Shown here piece after piece: positions 51,542 through 61,054 of a stretch of 64,000 nucleotides of DNA. Below the pieces are notes generated by a model. That model saw only the letters and a list, made by a program, of their open reading frames with translations, made no database searches and was not told where the DNA came from. How positions within the stretch are numbered: position 1 is the stretch's first letter; each line of letters opens with the position of its first letter. The DNA is from Paenibacillus agricola (GTDB taxonomy: Bacteria > Bacillota > Bacilli > Paenibacillales > NBRC-103111): assembly GCF_011440305.1 (NCBI RefSeq), contig NZ_JAAOIW010000011.1, positions 62,001 through 126,000 on the forward strand, in the 5' to 3' direction. The position numbers were made by a program, and so were the translations under genes.

Positions 51542-54418
51542 TTATTTATCCCTCCCTATCGCCAAAATAATCGTCATGGTGATACCAACGACGGTCAGGT
51601 AGACGCCTAAATCGAAAAGCATGGCGGTTGCCAATTCACTATGGCCAAGCAGCGGCAGATCCTGATAGCCGAAGGCGTGGCTGAGAAAAGGCACATCAAA
51701 TAAGAAAGAACCCATACCCGTCAGCAAAGCGACTAGAATGCCCACAGCGCTTAGCTTACGGAAATTGATCGGAATGACCTCACTGACTGTTCGTGTTCCG
51801 AATGCCATGGCGAGCAATACGAATGCAGCCGCCGACATTAATGCTCCGATAAAGCCGCCTCCTGGCTCGTTGTGTCCGGAAAAAAACAAGTACAAGGAAA
51901 ACGTCAAAATGATAAAAATAACTACCTTGGATATGGTTTTCAAAATCACATCGTTGCTACGAATTCTACCACTCGTAAGCTTGCTGCCACTCTCCCAATA
52001 ACCAAGTGTAATGGGATCCTCGCCGTGGTCGAGCTTTAATTGAATTAGGGCATAAATGCCATACGATGCAATGCTAAGCACTACAATCTCCAGCAAGGTA
52101 TCAAAACCACGGAAATCTACAAGGATGACGTTAACTATATTTTTACCCCCTGCGAGATTGTAGCTTTCTTTGATATAAAATTCCGATATCGATTCAAAAG
52201 AGCGGCTGCTGCTTGCACTTAAAGCAAGCAAGGTCATCATTACGCCTACTCCAAGCGCGATAATGAAATTCGGCAGCCTAAAACGTAAGGACTCCAGCTC
52301 TTTCTTCAGCTTAGGCAAATGGTAAAAGCAGAGCAGGAATAACGTAACGGATACCGTTTCCACGATCATCTGCGTCAGCGCAAGGTCAGGAGCGCGGAAG
52401 ATGACGAAAAACAAAGTGACCATATACCCTGCCGTACCCGTCAATATGATCGCCATCATCCTTGTACGTGCGAATGGAACAGCAATTACCGAACCCATAA
52501 GTACAGCAATGATAATCGCTTCGTAGGACGACATCGGTGCAAATTCGGAGAAATCATACGGGCTGTGGGCAGAGATGCCCATAGTGATCGCCATAGAGAC
52601 AATTAAAAATACGAAGATATACATCAAGTAATGGCGGACAGAGCCTGTCATATAACGATCCGTTAGACCAGTTGCTCCTCTATCCAGCAGGTTAAGCCCA
52701 CCGTCATAGGTTTTATTGAGCGTTATTCCACTAAAGAGCGGCTGATGGAGCACCTTTAAGCGATGGTGCAGGCGGTATAAGACTATCCCTACTGTGATTA
52801 CGCCTAGTGTCATCCATATTTCGGCTGTCCAGCCATGCCAGATACGAATATCCGCTTCGAATTGCTGCCCAGTAAGCAGCAGGGTTGGATGAATGGCTGC
52901 CATGGCGGGCTCGATTAGCGTGTATGCCAACAAATTGGGGAACAAACCAAAAACGACAGCCAACGATGCCAGAACGACTGGAGGAAACAGCATGCCAAGT
53001 GGAGCCTCATGCGGTTTTTTCTCCAATTTGTCGAATTGTTTCTTTCCTGTAAAGGTTTTGAATACCAGCAGTATACTGTAAACAAAAGTGAAGATACTCG
53101 CTATCCAAGCGATAATCGGGAAAAACATGCCTAGAAACTGCATATTCAGGACATCCATCTCCATAATGTTGAGCACAGCCGTAAAGAACATTTCCTTGCT
53201 CAGAAAGCCATTAAACGGCGGCAAGCCTGCCATCGAGGATGTACCAATTAAGGCGATAGAGAAGGTCACCGGCATAACCGACATTAAGCCTCCCAGCTTG
53301 CGGATGTCTCTCGTTCCAGTTTCGTGGTCGACGATACCGACTACCATGAACAAAGCGCCTTTGAATATTGCATGGTTGATAAGGTGGAAGATCCCCGCCA
53401 TTGTAGCTTTTACGTAAAACAAAGATTCACTTGTTCCCGAATAAATGGCTGCTGCCGAACCAAGCCCTAACAAGCTCATAATAAGTCCAAGTTGGCTGAT
53501 CGTTGAAAAGGCAAGCATAGCTTTCAGGTCTGTCTGCTTGAGTGCCCGATAAGAGCCATAGATTAAGGTTACCATTCCTGTTCCGGAAACCAGCCAGAAC
53601 CAGCCTGCTTCCCCAGCAAATATGGGACTAAGCCGTGCTACCAAATACAAGCCTGCCTTAACCATGGTGGCTGAGTGCAAATACGCACTGACCGGCGTAG
53701 GAGCTTCCATCGCATCAGGCAACCAAATATGAAAGGGAAACTGTGCAGACTTCGTGAATGCACCCAGCAGGACCAGCAGCATCGCAGGCACAAACAAGCT
53801 GTGCCCGGTTATAGCGCTTATATTCGCGATAATGTCCCTAATGCTGAACGTTCCTGTCATCACGTAGAGCAGCACAAAGCCGCTTAGCATCGCCAAGCCA
53901 CCAAATACGGTAATAAGCATTGATTTTAAGGCTCCATACCTCGACTTATCCTTCTGGTACCAGAAGGCAATAAGCAAAAAGGACGATATGCTCGTCAGCT
54001 CCCAGAAGCCGTACAGCACAATCAGGTTGTCAGATAGCACCACCCCAAGCATGGCTCCCATGAAGAGCAGCAAATACATATAAAATCGACCGATGGCTTC
54101 TTTATTTTTATCCAAGTAAAAGATCGAATACATAACAACTAGAGCGCCTATTCCCGAAATTAGAAGCGTAAACAACAGACTGAGCCCATCCAAATAAACG
54201 GCAAAATTCACTCCAAGTGAGGGAATCCAAGGCACAGTAGCCGTTAACCGTTCACCCGATTGAACCTCCGGCAGCCGTACTAGAAAATAAATAAATATAA
54301 GAAGTGGTGCAGGTAAAATTAACCATCCAGTGTGGATATGCTGCTTCAATCTATACAGCAACGGACAGCCTAAAGCGAAAATAAAAGGCAACATAATAAT
54401 AAGATGCAGCAAATACAA
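51542..54418 (-). CDS. mrpA: Fused Mrp antiporter subunits A and B
   Basis: 958 residues. The N-terminal 780 or so are MnhA, a NuoL-like proton channel with FGFWELTSISSFLLIAFW-type motifs, WLPDAMEAPTPVSAYLHSAT and NHAIFKGALFMVVG. The C-terminal ~150 residues (SLYLFFSGHNEPGGGFIGAL, TRTVSEVIPIN) are an MnhB domain, here fused instead of separate as in Bacillus subtilis. TTG 54418 is preceded by AAGGAGG. First gene of the operon, behind a leader with promoter and terminator. Confidence 0.93.
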   Translation of the reverse strand: MYLLHLIIMLPFIFALGCPLLYRLKQHIHTGWLILPAPLLIFIYFLVRLPEVQSGERLTATVPWIPSLGVNFAVYLDGLSLLFTLLISGIGALVVMYSIFYLDKNKEAIGRFYMYLLLFMGAMLGVVLSDNLIVLYGFWELTSISSFLLIAFWYQKDKSRYGALKSMLITVFGGLAMLSGFVLLYVMTGTFSIRDIIANISAITGHSLFVPAMLLVLLGAFTKSAQFPFHIWLPDAMEAPTPVSAYLHSATMVKAGLYLVARLSPIFAGEAGWFWLVSGTGMVTLIYGSYRALKQTDLKAMLAFSTISQLGLIMSLLGLGSAAAIYSGTSESLFYVKATMAGIFHLINHAIFKGALFMVVGIVDHETGTRDIRKLGGLMSVMPVTFSIALIGTSSMAGLPPFNGFLSKEMFFTAVLNIMEMDVLNMQFLGMFFPIIAWIASIFTFVYSILLVFKTFTGKKQFDKLEKKPHEAPLGMLFPPVVLASLAVVFGLFPNLLAYTLIEPAMAAIHPTLLLTGQQFEADIRIWHGWTAEIWMTLGVITVGIVLYRLHHRLKVLHQPLFSGITLNKTYDGGLNLLDRGATGLTDRYMTGSVRHYLMYIFVFLIVSMAITMGISAHSPYDFSEFAPMSSYEAIIIAVLMGSVIAVPFARTRMMAIILTGTAGYMVTLFFVIFRAPDLALTQMIVETVSVTLFLLCFYHLPKLKKELESLRFRLPNFIIALGVGVMMTLLALSASSSRSFESISEFYIKESYNLAGGKNIVNVILVDFRGFDTLLEIVVLSIASYGIYALIQLKLDHGEDPITLGYWESGSKLTSGRIRSNDVILKTISKVVIFIILTFSLYLFFSGHNEPGGGFIGALMSAAAFVLLAMAFGTRTVSEVIPINFRKLSAVGILVALLTGMGSFLFDVPFLSHAFGYQDLPLLGHSELATAMLFDLGVYLTVVGITMTIILAIGRDK

Positions 54419-54520
54419 AGTTCAACCTCCTTATTGACCAAGCATATTGATGTCATACGTATTCAGCATTGCCAACTTTCTTAAAAGCAAGTCTGCGCTG
54501 TCGAAGCAACAAAAAAATGC

Positions 54521-54546
54521 AAAAAGAGCCCGCTGTTGGCAGGCTC
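54521..54546 (-). terminator. Intrinsic terminator in the mrp leader
   Basis: On the minus strand GAGCCTGC-CAACA-GCGGGCTC followed by TTTTT, about 100 nt upstream of mrpA and downstream of its promoter. Confidence 0.72.
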
Positions 54547-54593
54547 CTCCGATAAAACATTGTATGTAATTGTTGAATTGATAGCTTCACCTT

Positions 54594-54622
54594 AGTATAC
54601 CGCCCTAGCGTTGTGTTGTCAA
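54594..54622 (-). promoter_or_regulatory. Consensus sigma-A promoter of the mrp operon
   Basis: On the minus strand TTGACA, exactly 17 nt, then TATACT. Transcription would begin at about 54587, giving a leader of about 170 nt that contains the terminator at 54521-54546. Confidence 0.8.
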
Positions 54623-54708
54623 AGGAAATTGAACCATTACGAGGTTAGGGAGAATGAAATGTGTGATATTGGGGATTACTCTTTATATTAAGAAAGGAGA
54701 CGATCCTC

Positions 54709-54957
54709 ATGCTTACGAGAAAAATAATCGTTTCAGCTATCGTATTTGTTGTGATCTTCATAGCAGGAGGCGCTTGGAGCCATCAAATGAGTAAACAGCG
54801 CTTTAATGAATCTTATATTCCCCCTAATTATAAATGGACCATTTATTCAACTGGAGATTCTACTAGGATCAGGACCTGGTTCTATCCCTTCTCTCCGAGA
54901 GAATATGTTAGAATCATTAGTAAGGTAACAAATGATGCTGAGAGGATACCTGAATAG
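54709..54957 (+). CDS. Small membrane-anchored or secreted protein
   Basis: 82 residues with an N-terminal hydrophobic segment (IIVSAIVFVVIFIAGGAW) and a short polar tail rich in Tyr and Arg. AAAGGAG lies 7 nt before the ATG. Not recognised. Confidence 0.6.
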   Translation: MLTRKIIVSAIVFVVIFIAGGAWSHQMSKQRFNESYIPPNYKWTIYSTGDSTRIRTWFYPFSPREYVRIISKVTNDAERIPE

Positions 54958-55090
54958 CCCTTATTGCGCATATTATGGCTAACAAGATCAAGTTTTCAAC
55001 TTGACATAACGGTTTTTCTCACACATTATGAATGAATTAAACTATATGAATTTGATAGATCCTATTATCAAATTGGAACGGATGTGAGGC

Positions 55091-55756
55091 ATGAAAAAAC
55101 AATTTATGGTGATAGGTTTGGGACGATTCGGCACCAGCCTTACACGTACATTAATTCAGAACGGCCACGAAGTGTTGGCTGTGGACAAAGATGAATTTCT
55201 CGTGCAAGAAATTTCCTCGATCGCTACGCATGCTATCCAAGCAGATTGCACAGACGAAGCGGCGTTGTTGGAGCTGGGGGTTCGAAACTTTACCCATGCC
55301 ATTGTTGCCATCGGCGATGACCTGCAAGCCAGCATATTGACGACACTATTGTTAAAGGAACTAAACGTTCCCCAAGTAACGGCCAAAGCTAAAAATGAAA
55401 AGCATGGCAGCTTACTTAGTAAAATTGGGGCTGATCATATTGTGTATCCTGAACGGGATATGGGCGCGCGGCTTGGCAACCAGCTTAGCTCTGATAACCT
55501 AATTGATTATATTGAATTATCTCCCGATTACAACCTGGTCGAAATTATGGCTCCGCCTGCTATGAATGGACTCTCTTTAAATCAATTGAATATCCGTGCC
55601 GCCTACGGCTGTACCATAATGGCGATTAAAACCGGAGACCAAATGAATATTTCACCCAAAGCCGAGGATGAAATTTATACAGGGGATATTCTGCTTATCA
55701 TCGGTAACAATGACGATATCCGCCATCTGGAGAGTGACTATGAGCGAAAACGGTAG
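55091..55756 (+). CDS. ktrA: Ktr potassium-uptake regulatory subunit (KtrA/KtrC)
   Basis: 221 residues: a TrkA-N (RCK) domain starting MKKQFMVIGLGRFGTSLTR (GxGxxG nucleotide site), and a TrkA-C domain (NLNQLNIR-like region, DQMNISPKAEDEI) that in KtrA/C family members can bind c-di-AMP. It gates the KtrB channel. The coding region overlaps ktrB by 17 nt. A 9-bp hairpin AATTTGATA/TATCAAATT lies just upstream. Confidence 0.92.
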   Translation: MKKQFMVIGLGRFGTSLTRTLIQNGHEVLAVDKDEFLVQEISSIATHAIQADCTDEAALLELGVRNFTHAIVAIGDDLQASILTTLLLKELNVPQVTAKAKNEKHGSLLSKIGADHIVYPERDMGARLGNQLSSDNLIDYIELSPDYNLVEIMAPPAMNGLSLNQLNIRAAYGCTIMAIKTGDQMNISPKAEDEIYTGDILLIIGNNDDIRHLESDYERKR

Positions 55757-57137
55757 GAGCGGTAGACAGCAATCAGGATATATCAAAATAGAAGCCATTG
55801 TCAACAAACTAAAAAATAATATGAGCCCTCCACAGCTTATATTGGGTGTGTTTTTTGTTTTAATATGGATAGGTGCCCTACTGCTTGCCCTGCCCGTTGC
55901 TTCTGCGACTGGGCAATCCGTAGGCTTGCTGGATGCTGTATTTACTGCAACCTCTGCTGTATGTGTAAACGGTCTTATTGTGGTTGATACTGGAAGTGTT
56001 TATTCTATATTCGGACAAGTCATTATTATGGTTCTTATTCAAATCGGTGGACTTGGCTTTATGACGTTTGGGATCATGGTGGCCATTGTATTGGGGAAAA
56101 AAATCGGTTTAAAGCAAAGGCTTGTTTTACAGCAGACAACGCAATCGACCTCGGTGCAGGGATTAGTTAAGCTTTCACTCTATATGGTGGTAATTGCATT
56201 TGCTTTCGAAGCAATTGCTACTATTATACTTACGCTACGATGGAAAGCCGAGCTAGGTTGGGGACAGGGAGCTTATTATGCTCTTTTTCATTCTATTTCA
56301 GCTTTCAATAACGCAGGGTTCGCGCTTTGGTCTGATAGCCTTACCCCTTTTGTAGGCGATCCGATCGTGAATATCACGATTATTATCCTTTTCGTAATCG
56401 GGGGTTTGGGTTATATCGTCATAGTGGATATTTTTCGAAAGCGGACATGGAAAAAGCTATCCCTTCACACCAAAGTGGTTTTGCTGGCTTCGGGGATTTT
56501 ATCCCTGATGGGATTTTTATTCCTTTATTTATTGGAAAGCTGGAACCCAGCCACATTTGGCCAATTAACTTGGGGGGAACGTATACTTGCGGCGCTCTTT
56601 CAAGGTACTACACCCCGAAGTGCCGGATTCAATACTGTCGATATTGGAAGCATGCTTGCAGCTTCTCAATTTTTTATCATTATATTGATGTTCATCGGTG
56701 CTGCCTCCGGTGGTACGGGGGGAGGAATTAAAACCAATACCTTCGTGGTGCTCATCCTTGCAACCATTAACACGTTTCAAGGAGGCGGACAAATTCATGC
56801 CTTTGAACGCAAAATAGCCGAGGACACCGTTATGCGCGCACTGGCTGTTGTTGTAAGCTCACTTCTTTGCGTACTTACTGTTGCCCTTCTGCTCACCATT
56901 TCCGAAGGCATACTTGAGGATCGTTTTTTCGAGATTTTATTCGAAGCAACCTCCGCATTTAGTACGACTGGACTTTCCATGGGATTGACAAGTGAATTAT
57001 CCCCTCTGGGTAAAGTGATTGTTTCCATCACCATGTTTGCCGGACGACTTGGACCGCTTACGCTCGCTTTTGCACTAGCCCAGAAAAAGCGTTCTTCGAG
57101 AATCGGTTATCCGGAGGACCACATCCTGATTGGCTGA
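55740..57137 (+). CDS. ktrB: Ktr potassium-uptake channel subunit KtrB
   Basis: 465 residues of the Trk/Ktr/HKT channel family with four M1-P-M2 repeats. The filter regions show the family Gly and flanking patterns (ATSAVCVNGLIVVDTGS, FNNAGFAL, GTTPRSAGFNTVD, AFSTTGLSMGLTS). It takes up K+ driven by Na+ or membrane potential, gated by KtrA. The start ATG 55740 has GGAG 7 nt upstream inside the ktrA end; an earlier start lies in ktrA. Confidence 0.93.
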   Translation: MSENGRSGRQQSGYIKIEAIVNKLKNNMSPPQLILGVFFVLIWIGALLLALPVASATGQSVGLLDAVFTATSAVCVNGLIVVDTGSVYSIFGQVIIMVLIQIGGLGFMTFGIMVAIVLGKKIGLKQRLVLQQTTQSTSVQGLVKLSLYMVVIAFAFEAIATIILTLRWKAELGWGQGAYYALFHSISAFNNAGFALWSDSLTPFVGDPIVNITIIILFVIGGLGYIVIVDIFRKRTWKKLSLHTKVVLLASGILSLMGFLFLYLLESWNPATFGQLTWGERILAALFQGTTPRSAGFNTVDIGSMLAASQFFIIILMFIGAASGGTGGGIKTNTFVVLILATINTFQGGGQIHAFERKIAEDTVMRALAVVVSSLLCVLTVALLLTISEGILEDRFFEILFEATSAFSTTGLSMGLTSELSPLGKVIVSITMFAGRLGPLTLAFALAQKKRSSRIGYPEDHILIG

Positions 57138-57280
57138 GGTGTTTGGAATTATTTGCTTTGATAAAGTAATCCAAAACAGCAAAAATGAAGCCGCGCTTCC
57201 TGTTTTCGAATTTCTGATCTGTGCAGCACCCTTTTCGGAGACATTAAAGTTAAATTCTAAAAGCCAAGCTGACTATGATG

Positions 57281-57322
57281 AGGGTTGGACAAGGTTTCCT
57301 GTGTTTGTGACCAACCCTTTAC
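57281..57322. terminator. Convergent hairpin between ktrB and the TIR gene
   Basis: AGGGTTGG and CCAACCCT flank a 22-nt loop with additional pairing (ACAA/TTGT). Weak T tract; probably a shared terminator. Confidence 0.5.
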
Positions 57323-57332
57323 AAGCGTTAAC

Positions 57333-57749
57333 TCAGGTTATGCTTTGTATAGTACTGATCAGCTTATCCACATCCCATTCAAGGATCATATCTGCATTCT
57401 GTCTTTCTACGATGGATAGCTTCAAATCTGGGGAGCGGTGTATCCCAATGATTGGTTTAGAAAATTCACCTTTGGCGCATATGATCTCTTTATTGATCCA
57501 TCTGCTAAAAGATTGTATGTTATATACTCCACACATCAATATGACCATATCACAAAACTTCACTTTATTTCTGATCATCTGGTACATATCATTTTCACTT
57601 AAATGATTGTACATCTCTTGATCAGGAACGTAGCTGGGCGAAAAATTGAACTCCTTTTTATCTATAAGAAGGGCTGTCACCTCTTCAAACGTATTTTGAT
57701 GATTCCATCCATGACTAAAGTACAATTTGTAAGTTTTGATCTTTTTCAT
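57333..57749 (-). CDS. Stand-alone MTH538/ThsB-type TIR-like protein
   Basis: 138 residues of the DUF1863/MTH538 TIR-like fold: YKLYFSHGWNHQNTFEEV, then FNFSPSYVPDQ, VKFCDMVILMCGVYN, SRWINKEIICAKGEF and KPIIGIHRSPD. ThsB of the Thoeris system belongs here and makes a cyclic ADP-ribose signal after infection. The usual partner ThsA (NAD+-consuming effector) is not encoded nearby. Neighbours are ktrB and a UPF0316 gene. Whether it works alone or with a distant partner is open. Confidence 0.75.
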   Translation of the reverse strand: MKKIKTYKLYFSHGWNHQNTFEEVTALLIDKKEFNFSPSYVPDQEMYNHLSENDMYQMIRNKVKFCDMVILMCGVYNIQSFSRWINKEIICAKGEFSKPIIGIHRSPDLKLSIVERQNADMILEWDVDKLISTIQSIT

Positions 57750-57842
57750 ATTTACGTGGATCCCCTTTACTTTATCCTTCCATACACTAGTCAGCTTGTT
57801 TCAATGTTTGTAATTGAAGAATGCGTAGAGACAGCGATATAC

Positions 57843-58373
57843 TTACCCCTCCATCCGTTTTGTCCAAAACCCACCCCTAAAAAAGCGGGGTTCATACGAA
57901 ATAATAAATGCTTTGGGAGCAAGTTCACCAATACGCTTCATTAATTTTTTTTCGTTGGAGCGCTTGACGAGCACCTGCATGACAAGCCTTGTTCCATCGC
58001 GTCCTTCAGCCAACCAACTCGTAACGCCGAAGCCATGGCTGCGCAGCAACCCCGGAAGGCTTGCCTCGGTATGATCTACGATGATTTCGAACGTAACATA
58101 ACCAAGCGCCAACCAACTCTCAATTTTACTCCCAAGCCAAACACCTACACCCCAGCCAATGCAATAGGCAGCCAGATTAAGCGGTTTATCTATGTTTTTA
58201 AGAACCAGGTTGAGACCCATCAAATAAATAAACACTTCGGCCATACTTATCCACGCAGCTGTTTTAATTCTGGATTTCATAACCATGATGATCCGAAGCG
58301 TAAACAGAGACACATAGACAATATTGATTATAAAAATCGTAAGCATAATTTTTAGGAGGTCCACCGAATCCAC
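57843..58373 (-). CDS. UPF0316 membrane protein (DUF5698/DUF2179)
   Basis: 176 residues: three predicted helices (DLLKIMLTIFIINIVYVSLF, ISMAEVFIYLMGLNLVLKN, AAYCIGWGVGVWLGSKIE) and a C-terminal DUF2179 domain (LLRSHGFGVTSWLAEGRDG, LMKRIGELAPKAFIISYE). The family is of unknown function, widespread in Bacillales. The GTG at 58373 is next to AGAAAGG, so the exact start is uncertain. Confidence 0.85.
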   Translation of the reverse strand: MDSVDLLKIMLTIFIINIVYVSLFTLRIIMVMKSRIKTAAWISMAEVFIYLMGLNLVLKNIDKPLNLAAYCIGWGVGVWLGSKIESWLALGYVTFEIIVDHTEASLPGLLRSHGFGVTSWLAEGRDGTRLVMQVLVKRSNEKKLMKRIGELAPKAFIISYEPRFFRGGFWTKRMEG

Positions 58374-58404
58374 CCTTTCTCCCCATCATTAAACCCTCAT
58401 AACA

Positions 58405-58440
58405 TTCAAAAGATCCCGCAGTAATAACCACGCGGGACCA
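58405..58440 (-). terminator. Terminator after ectD
   Basis: On the minus strand TCCCGC and GCGGGA form the stem, followed by TCTTTTGAAT; 14 nt beyond the ectD stop. Confidence 0.75.
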
Positions 58441-58453
58441 GGAATTAACTTAA

Positions 58454-59332
58454 CTATGATCTTGCAGCAATATAATCCGGCCGGGGCTGCTTACCCGAGT
58501 AGGGACTTTGCAATTTATTATGAACGCTGTTATAAACAATAAAAACATTGTTTCTGGAGTAAGGCGTAATATTGCCATTTGATCCATGCATCAGGTTACA
58601 GTCAAAGAATAAGACCGATCCTGCTTTACCTGTTGGCGCTGAAATCCCGCCTTCATCGACCATTCTCGTTAAGCTTGCCTGGTCAGGGACGCCATATTCC
58701 TGTTTGCGCAACGAGCTTTTATAATGGTCATCAGGCGCTTCTCCCACGCAAGAGAGAAACTGACGATGCGAACCGGGAATTACCATTAACGGTCCATTGA
58801 ATGAATAGTTATCCTCCAATGCAATCGAACAGCTCAACGCTCTCATACGAGGCATGCCGTCCTCTACATGCCAGGTTTCAAAGTCCGAATGCCAATAAAA
58901 TTCTTTTCCTGTAAAGCCCTTCTTAAAGTTGATGCGAGACTGGTGGACATAGGCCTGGCTTCCCAAAATAAGCGAGACTCGTTCCAAAAGCTGATTATTC
59001 TCGGACAGCTTCTTCATCACTTCATTACTTCGATGAATCTCAAACACCGATCGCACTTCATTACTTCCAGGCTCACGAATCACTTCAGGCGTATTTTCCT
59101 CACCACTTAAAGTCCATATCCTTTTAGATTCATTACTAAGCTCTCGCACTTCCTCCTCATTGAACAAGGAATCAAAAAACAAGTAACCATTACGCTCATA
59201 AAAGCTTAATTCTTCTTGAGAAAGTATATGTTGCTCCTCATTCTTTGCATACATTACCGGGTCTTGTCGTTCAATCAACTTAGGTTCGGAGTAAATTCGC
59301 GACGGATAAGCATCTGTTGTTTTCAATTTCAT
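58454..59332 (-). CDS. ectD: Ectoine hydroxylase
   Basis: 292 residues of the Fe(II)/2-oxoglutarate dioxygenase family. Ligands and signatures are visible: FYWHSDFETWHVEDGMPRMR (EctD hallmark with HxD), then PGSHRQF, GSVLFFDCNLMHGSNGN. It converts ectoine to 5-hydroxyectoine. ATG 59332 lies 11 nt from GAGGGG; a TTG 21 nt earlier is possible. Last gene of the ectABCD operon, so this strain probably makes hydroxyectoine. Confidence 0.93.
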   Translation of the reverse strand: MKLKTTDAYPSRIYSEPKLIERQDPVMYAKNEEQHILSQEELSFYERNGYLFFDSLFNEEEVRELSNESKRIWTLSGEENTPEVIREPGSNEVRSVFEIHRSNEVMKKLSENNQLLERVSLILGSQAYVHQSRINFKKGFTGKEFYWHSDFETWHVEDGMPRMRALSCSIALEDNYSFNGPLMVIPGSHRQFLSCVGEAPDDHYKSSLRKQEYGVPDQASLTRMVDEGGISAPTGKAGSVLFFDCNLMHGSNGNITPYSRNNVFIVYNSVHNKLQSPYSGKQPRPDYIAARS

Positions 59333-59355
59333 AAAGATTATTGCCCCTCTCAAAA

Positions 59356-59742
59356 TTAATTTTCGATTAGTGGATAAGTACCTTCAGCATCATGGGTTTC
59401 ATTCCCTGTGCATGGTGGGTTAAAAACACAAACCATACGCATTTCGCTTTTACCGCGAAGCAAATGCTTTTCATGATGGTTAAGCACGTATAAGGTTCCA
59501 GAACGAATCGGATAAACCTTGCCATCATCAACCGTTTCTATTTCACCTTCCCCGCTGATGCAATAGACGGCTTCGATGTGATTTTTATACCAGATAAGCG
59601 TTTCCGTGTTTGCTTTAATAAGTGTATCGTGCATCGAGAATCCAACTCCGTCTTTTCTTAACAATAAACGCCTGCTGCTCCAGTTTTCCGCCTTTATGTC
59701 CTGTACAGTGCCTTCAATTTCTGATAAGTTTCGTACGATCAT
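59356..59742 (-). CDS. ectC: Ectoine synthase
   Basis: 128 residues, a small cupin with VYCISGEGEIETVDDGKVYP and LYVLNHHEKHLLRGKSEMR, the EctC signature. It cyclises N-gamma-acetyl-diaminobutyrate to ectoine. GGGGAG is 9 nt before the ATG. It lies between ectB and ectD. Confidence 0.94.
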   Translation of the reverse strand: MIVRNLSEIEGTVQDIKAENWSSRRLLLRKDGVGFSMHDTLIKANTETLIWYKNHIEAVYCISGEGEIETVDDGKVYPIRSGTLYVLNHHEKHLLRGKSEMRMVCVFNPPCTGNETHDAEGTYPLIEN

Positions 59743-59758
59743 TTCTATACACTCCCCA

Positions 59759-61054
59759 TTATTTATTTAGAGCCATTTGCTCAACCATTGAATGCATACA
59801 TTCCTTGAAAATTGTTAAACCTTTACGAAGATCAGCGATATCGATAGTTAAAGGCGGCATCATTTTAATGACTTCACTGTCTGTTCCCGAAGTTTCCATA
59901 ATCAAACCGCTCGCGAAAGCAAGCTTGCTTATTTCATTCGCTAAACCCTCAGCTTTATAAGCGATACCTCGCATAAGACCTTTACCCCGAACCTCGCCCT
60001 CTAGTTCCGGATAGGCACGGACTACTTCGTTTAGCGCCTCATTGACGAGCATTCCCTTTTTCAAAATATCATTACTGAAATCCTCTGTTTTCCAGTATTC
60101 CAAGGCTTGGGTTGCTGTAATAAAAGCTAAATTATGGCCGCGAAACGTCCCGTTATGCTCCCCTGGCTCCCAAATATCGATTTCCGGGCGAATTAACGTG
60201 AGTGCCATGGGTATTCCAAATCCACTAATGGACTTGGAAAGGCAAATGATATCAGGCTGTATCCCGGCCTGCTCAAAGCTGAAGAATGTCCCCGTTCTGC
60301 CGCATCCCATCTGAACATCATCTACGATGAGCATAATGCCATTACTGCGGCAAATCTGTTCAAGCCCACGCAGCCAAGGTATACTCGCTTCGAATATGCC
60401 CCCTTCACCTTGAAGGGTTTCCACTATAATGGCGGCAGGAAGTGATCCCCCGCTTCCGCTGTCGTCCAAATAGCTTTTCAGGTAATCCAAAGTGTCGATT
60501 TCTGCACCTAAGTAGCCGTCAAAAGGCATAGAGGTAGTGTCATTCAAGGACACTCCCGCACCATTACGCTTGAATTTGTTACCCGTCACCGCTAAAGAGC
60601 CTAATGTCATGCCATGGAAGGCGTTGGTAAACCCGATAACATTAGAACGCCCGGTTACTTTTCTGGCCAGCTTTAATGCACTTTCAACGGCATTGGTTCC
60701 AGTTGGTCCCGGAAACATTACCTTGTAATTCATATTTCTGGGCTCCAGAATGATTTTGTTAAATTGGAGCAGGAATTGTCTTTTTGCTTCTGTAGCCATA
60801 TCGAGGCTGTGCGTCACGCCGTCATTTTGTAAATACTGAATCAGCTTTTGCTTCATTAACGGGTTGTTATGCCCATAGTTTAGAGCTCCGGCACCAGCAA
60901 AGAAATCAATATACTCTTTTCCAGCTTCATCCCACATCTTGGATCCGGAAGCCTTTGTAAATAAGGTTGGAAATGAGCGGCAATAGCTGCGCACTTCAGA
61001 TTCGTGCTGCTCAAAAATGTTCAAAGACGATTTATGCTCTTCCACTATATTCAT
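59759..61054 (-). CDS. ectB: Diaminobutyrate-2-oxoglutarate aminotransferase
   Basis: 431 residues of class-III PLP aminotransferases. Residues: [33 protein letters not shown], and the PLP Lys in [15 protein letters not shown]. Converts aspartate semialdehyde to L-2,4-diaminobutyrate. ATG 61054 overlaps the ectA stop as ATGA. The frame opens 66 nt earlier, in ectA. Confidence 0.94.
   Translation of the reverse strand: MNIVEEHKSSLNIFEQHESEVRSYCRSFPTLFTKASGSKMWDEAGKEYIDFFAGAGALNYGHNNPLMKQKLIQYLQNDGVTHSLDMATEAKRQFLLQFNKIILEPRNMNYKVMFPGPTGTNAVESALKLARKVTGRSNVIGFTNAFHGMTLGSLAVTGNKFKRNGAGVSLNDTTSMPFDGYLGAEIDTLDYLKSYLDDSGSGGSLPAAIIVETLQGEGGIFEASIPWLRGLEQICRSNGIMLIVDDVQMGCGRTGTFFSFEQAGIQPDIICLSKSISGFGIPMALTLIRPEIDIWEPGEHNGTFRGHNLAFITATQALEYWKTEDFSNDILKKGMLVNEALNEVVRAYPELEGEVRGKGLMRGIAYKAEGLANEISKLAFASGLIMETSGTDSEVIKMMPPLTIDIADLRKGLTIFKECMHSMVEQMALNK

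Noticed and set aside
57333-57749. Complete Thoeris system
   Set aside because: Only a ThsB-like TIR is present; no ThsA lies within the window.
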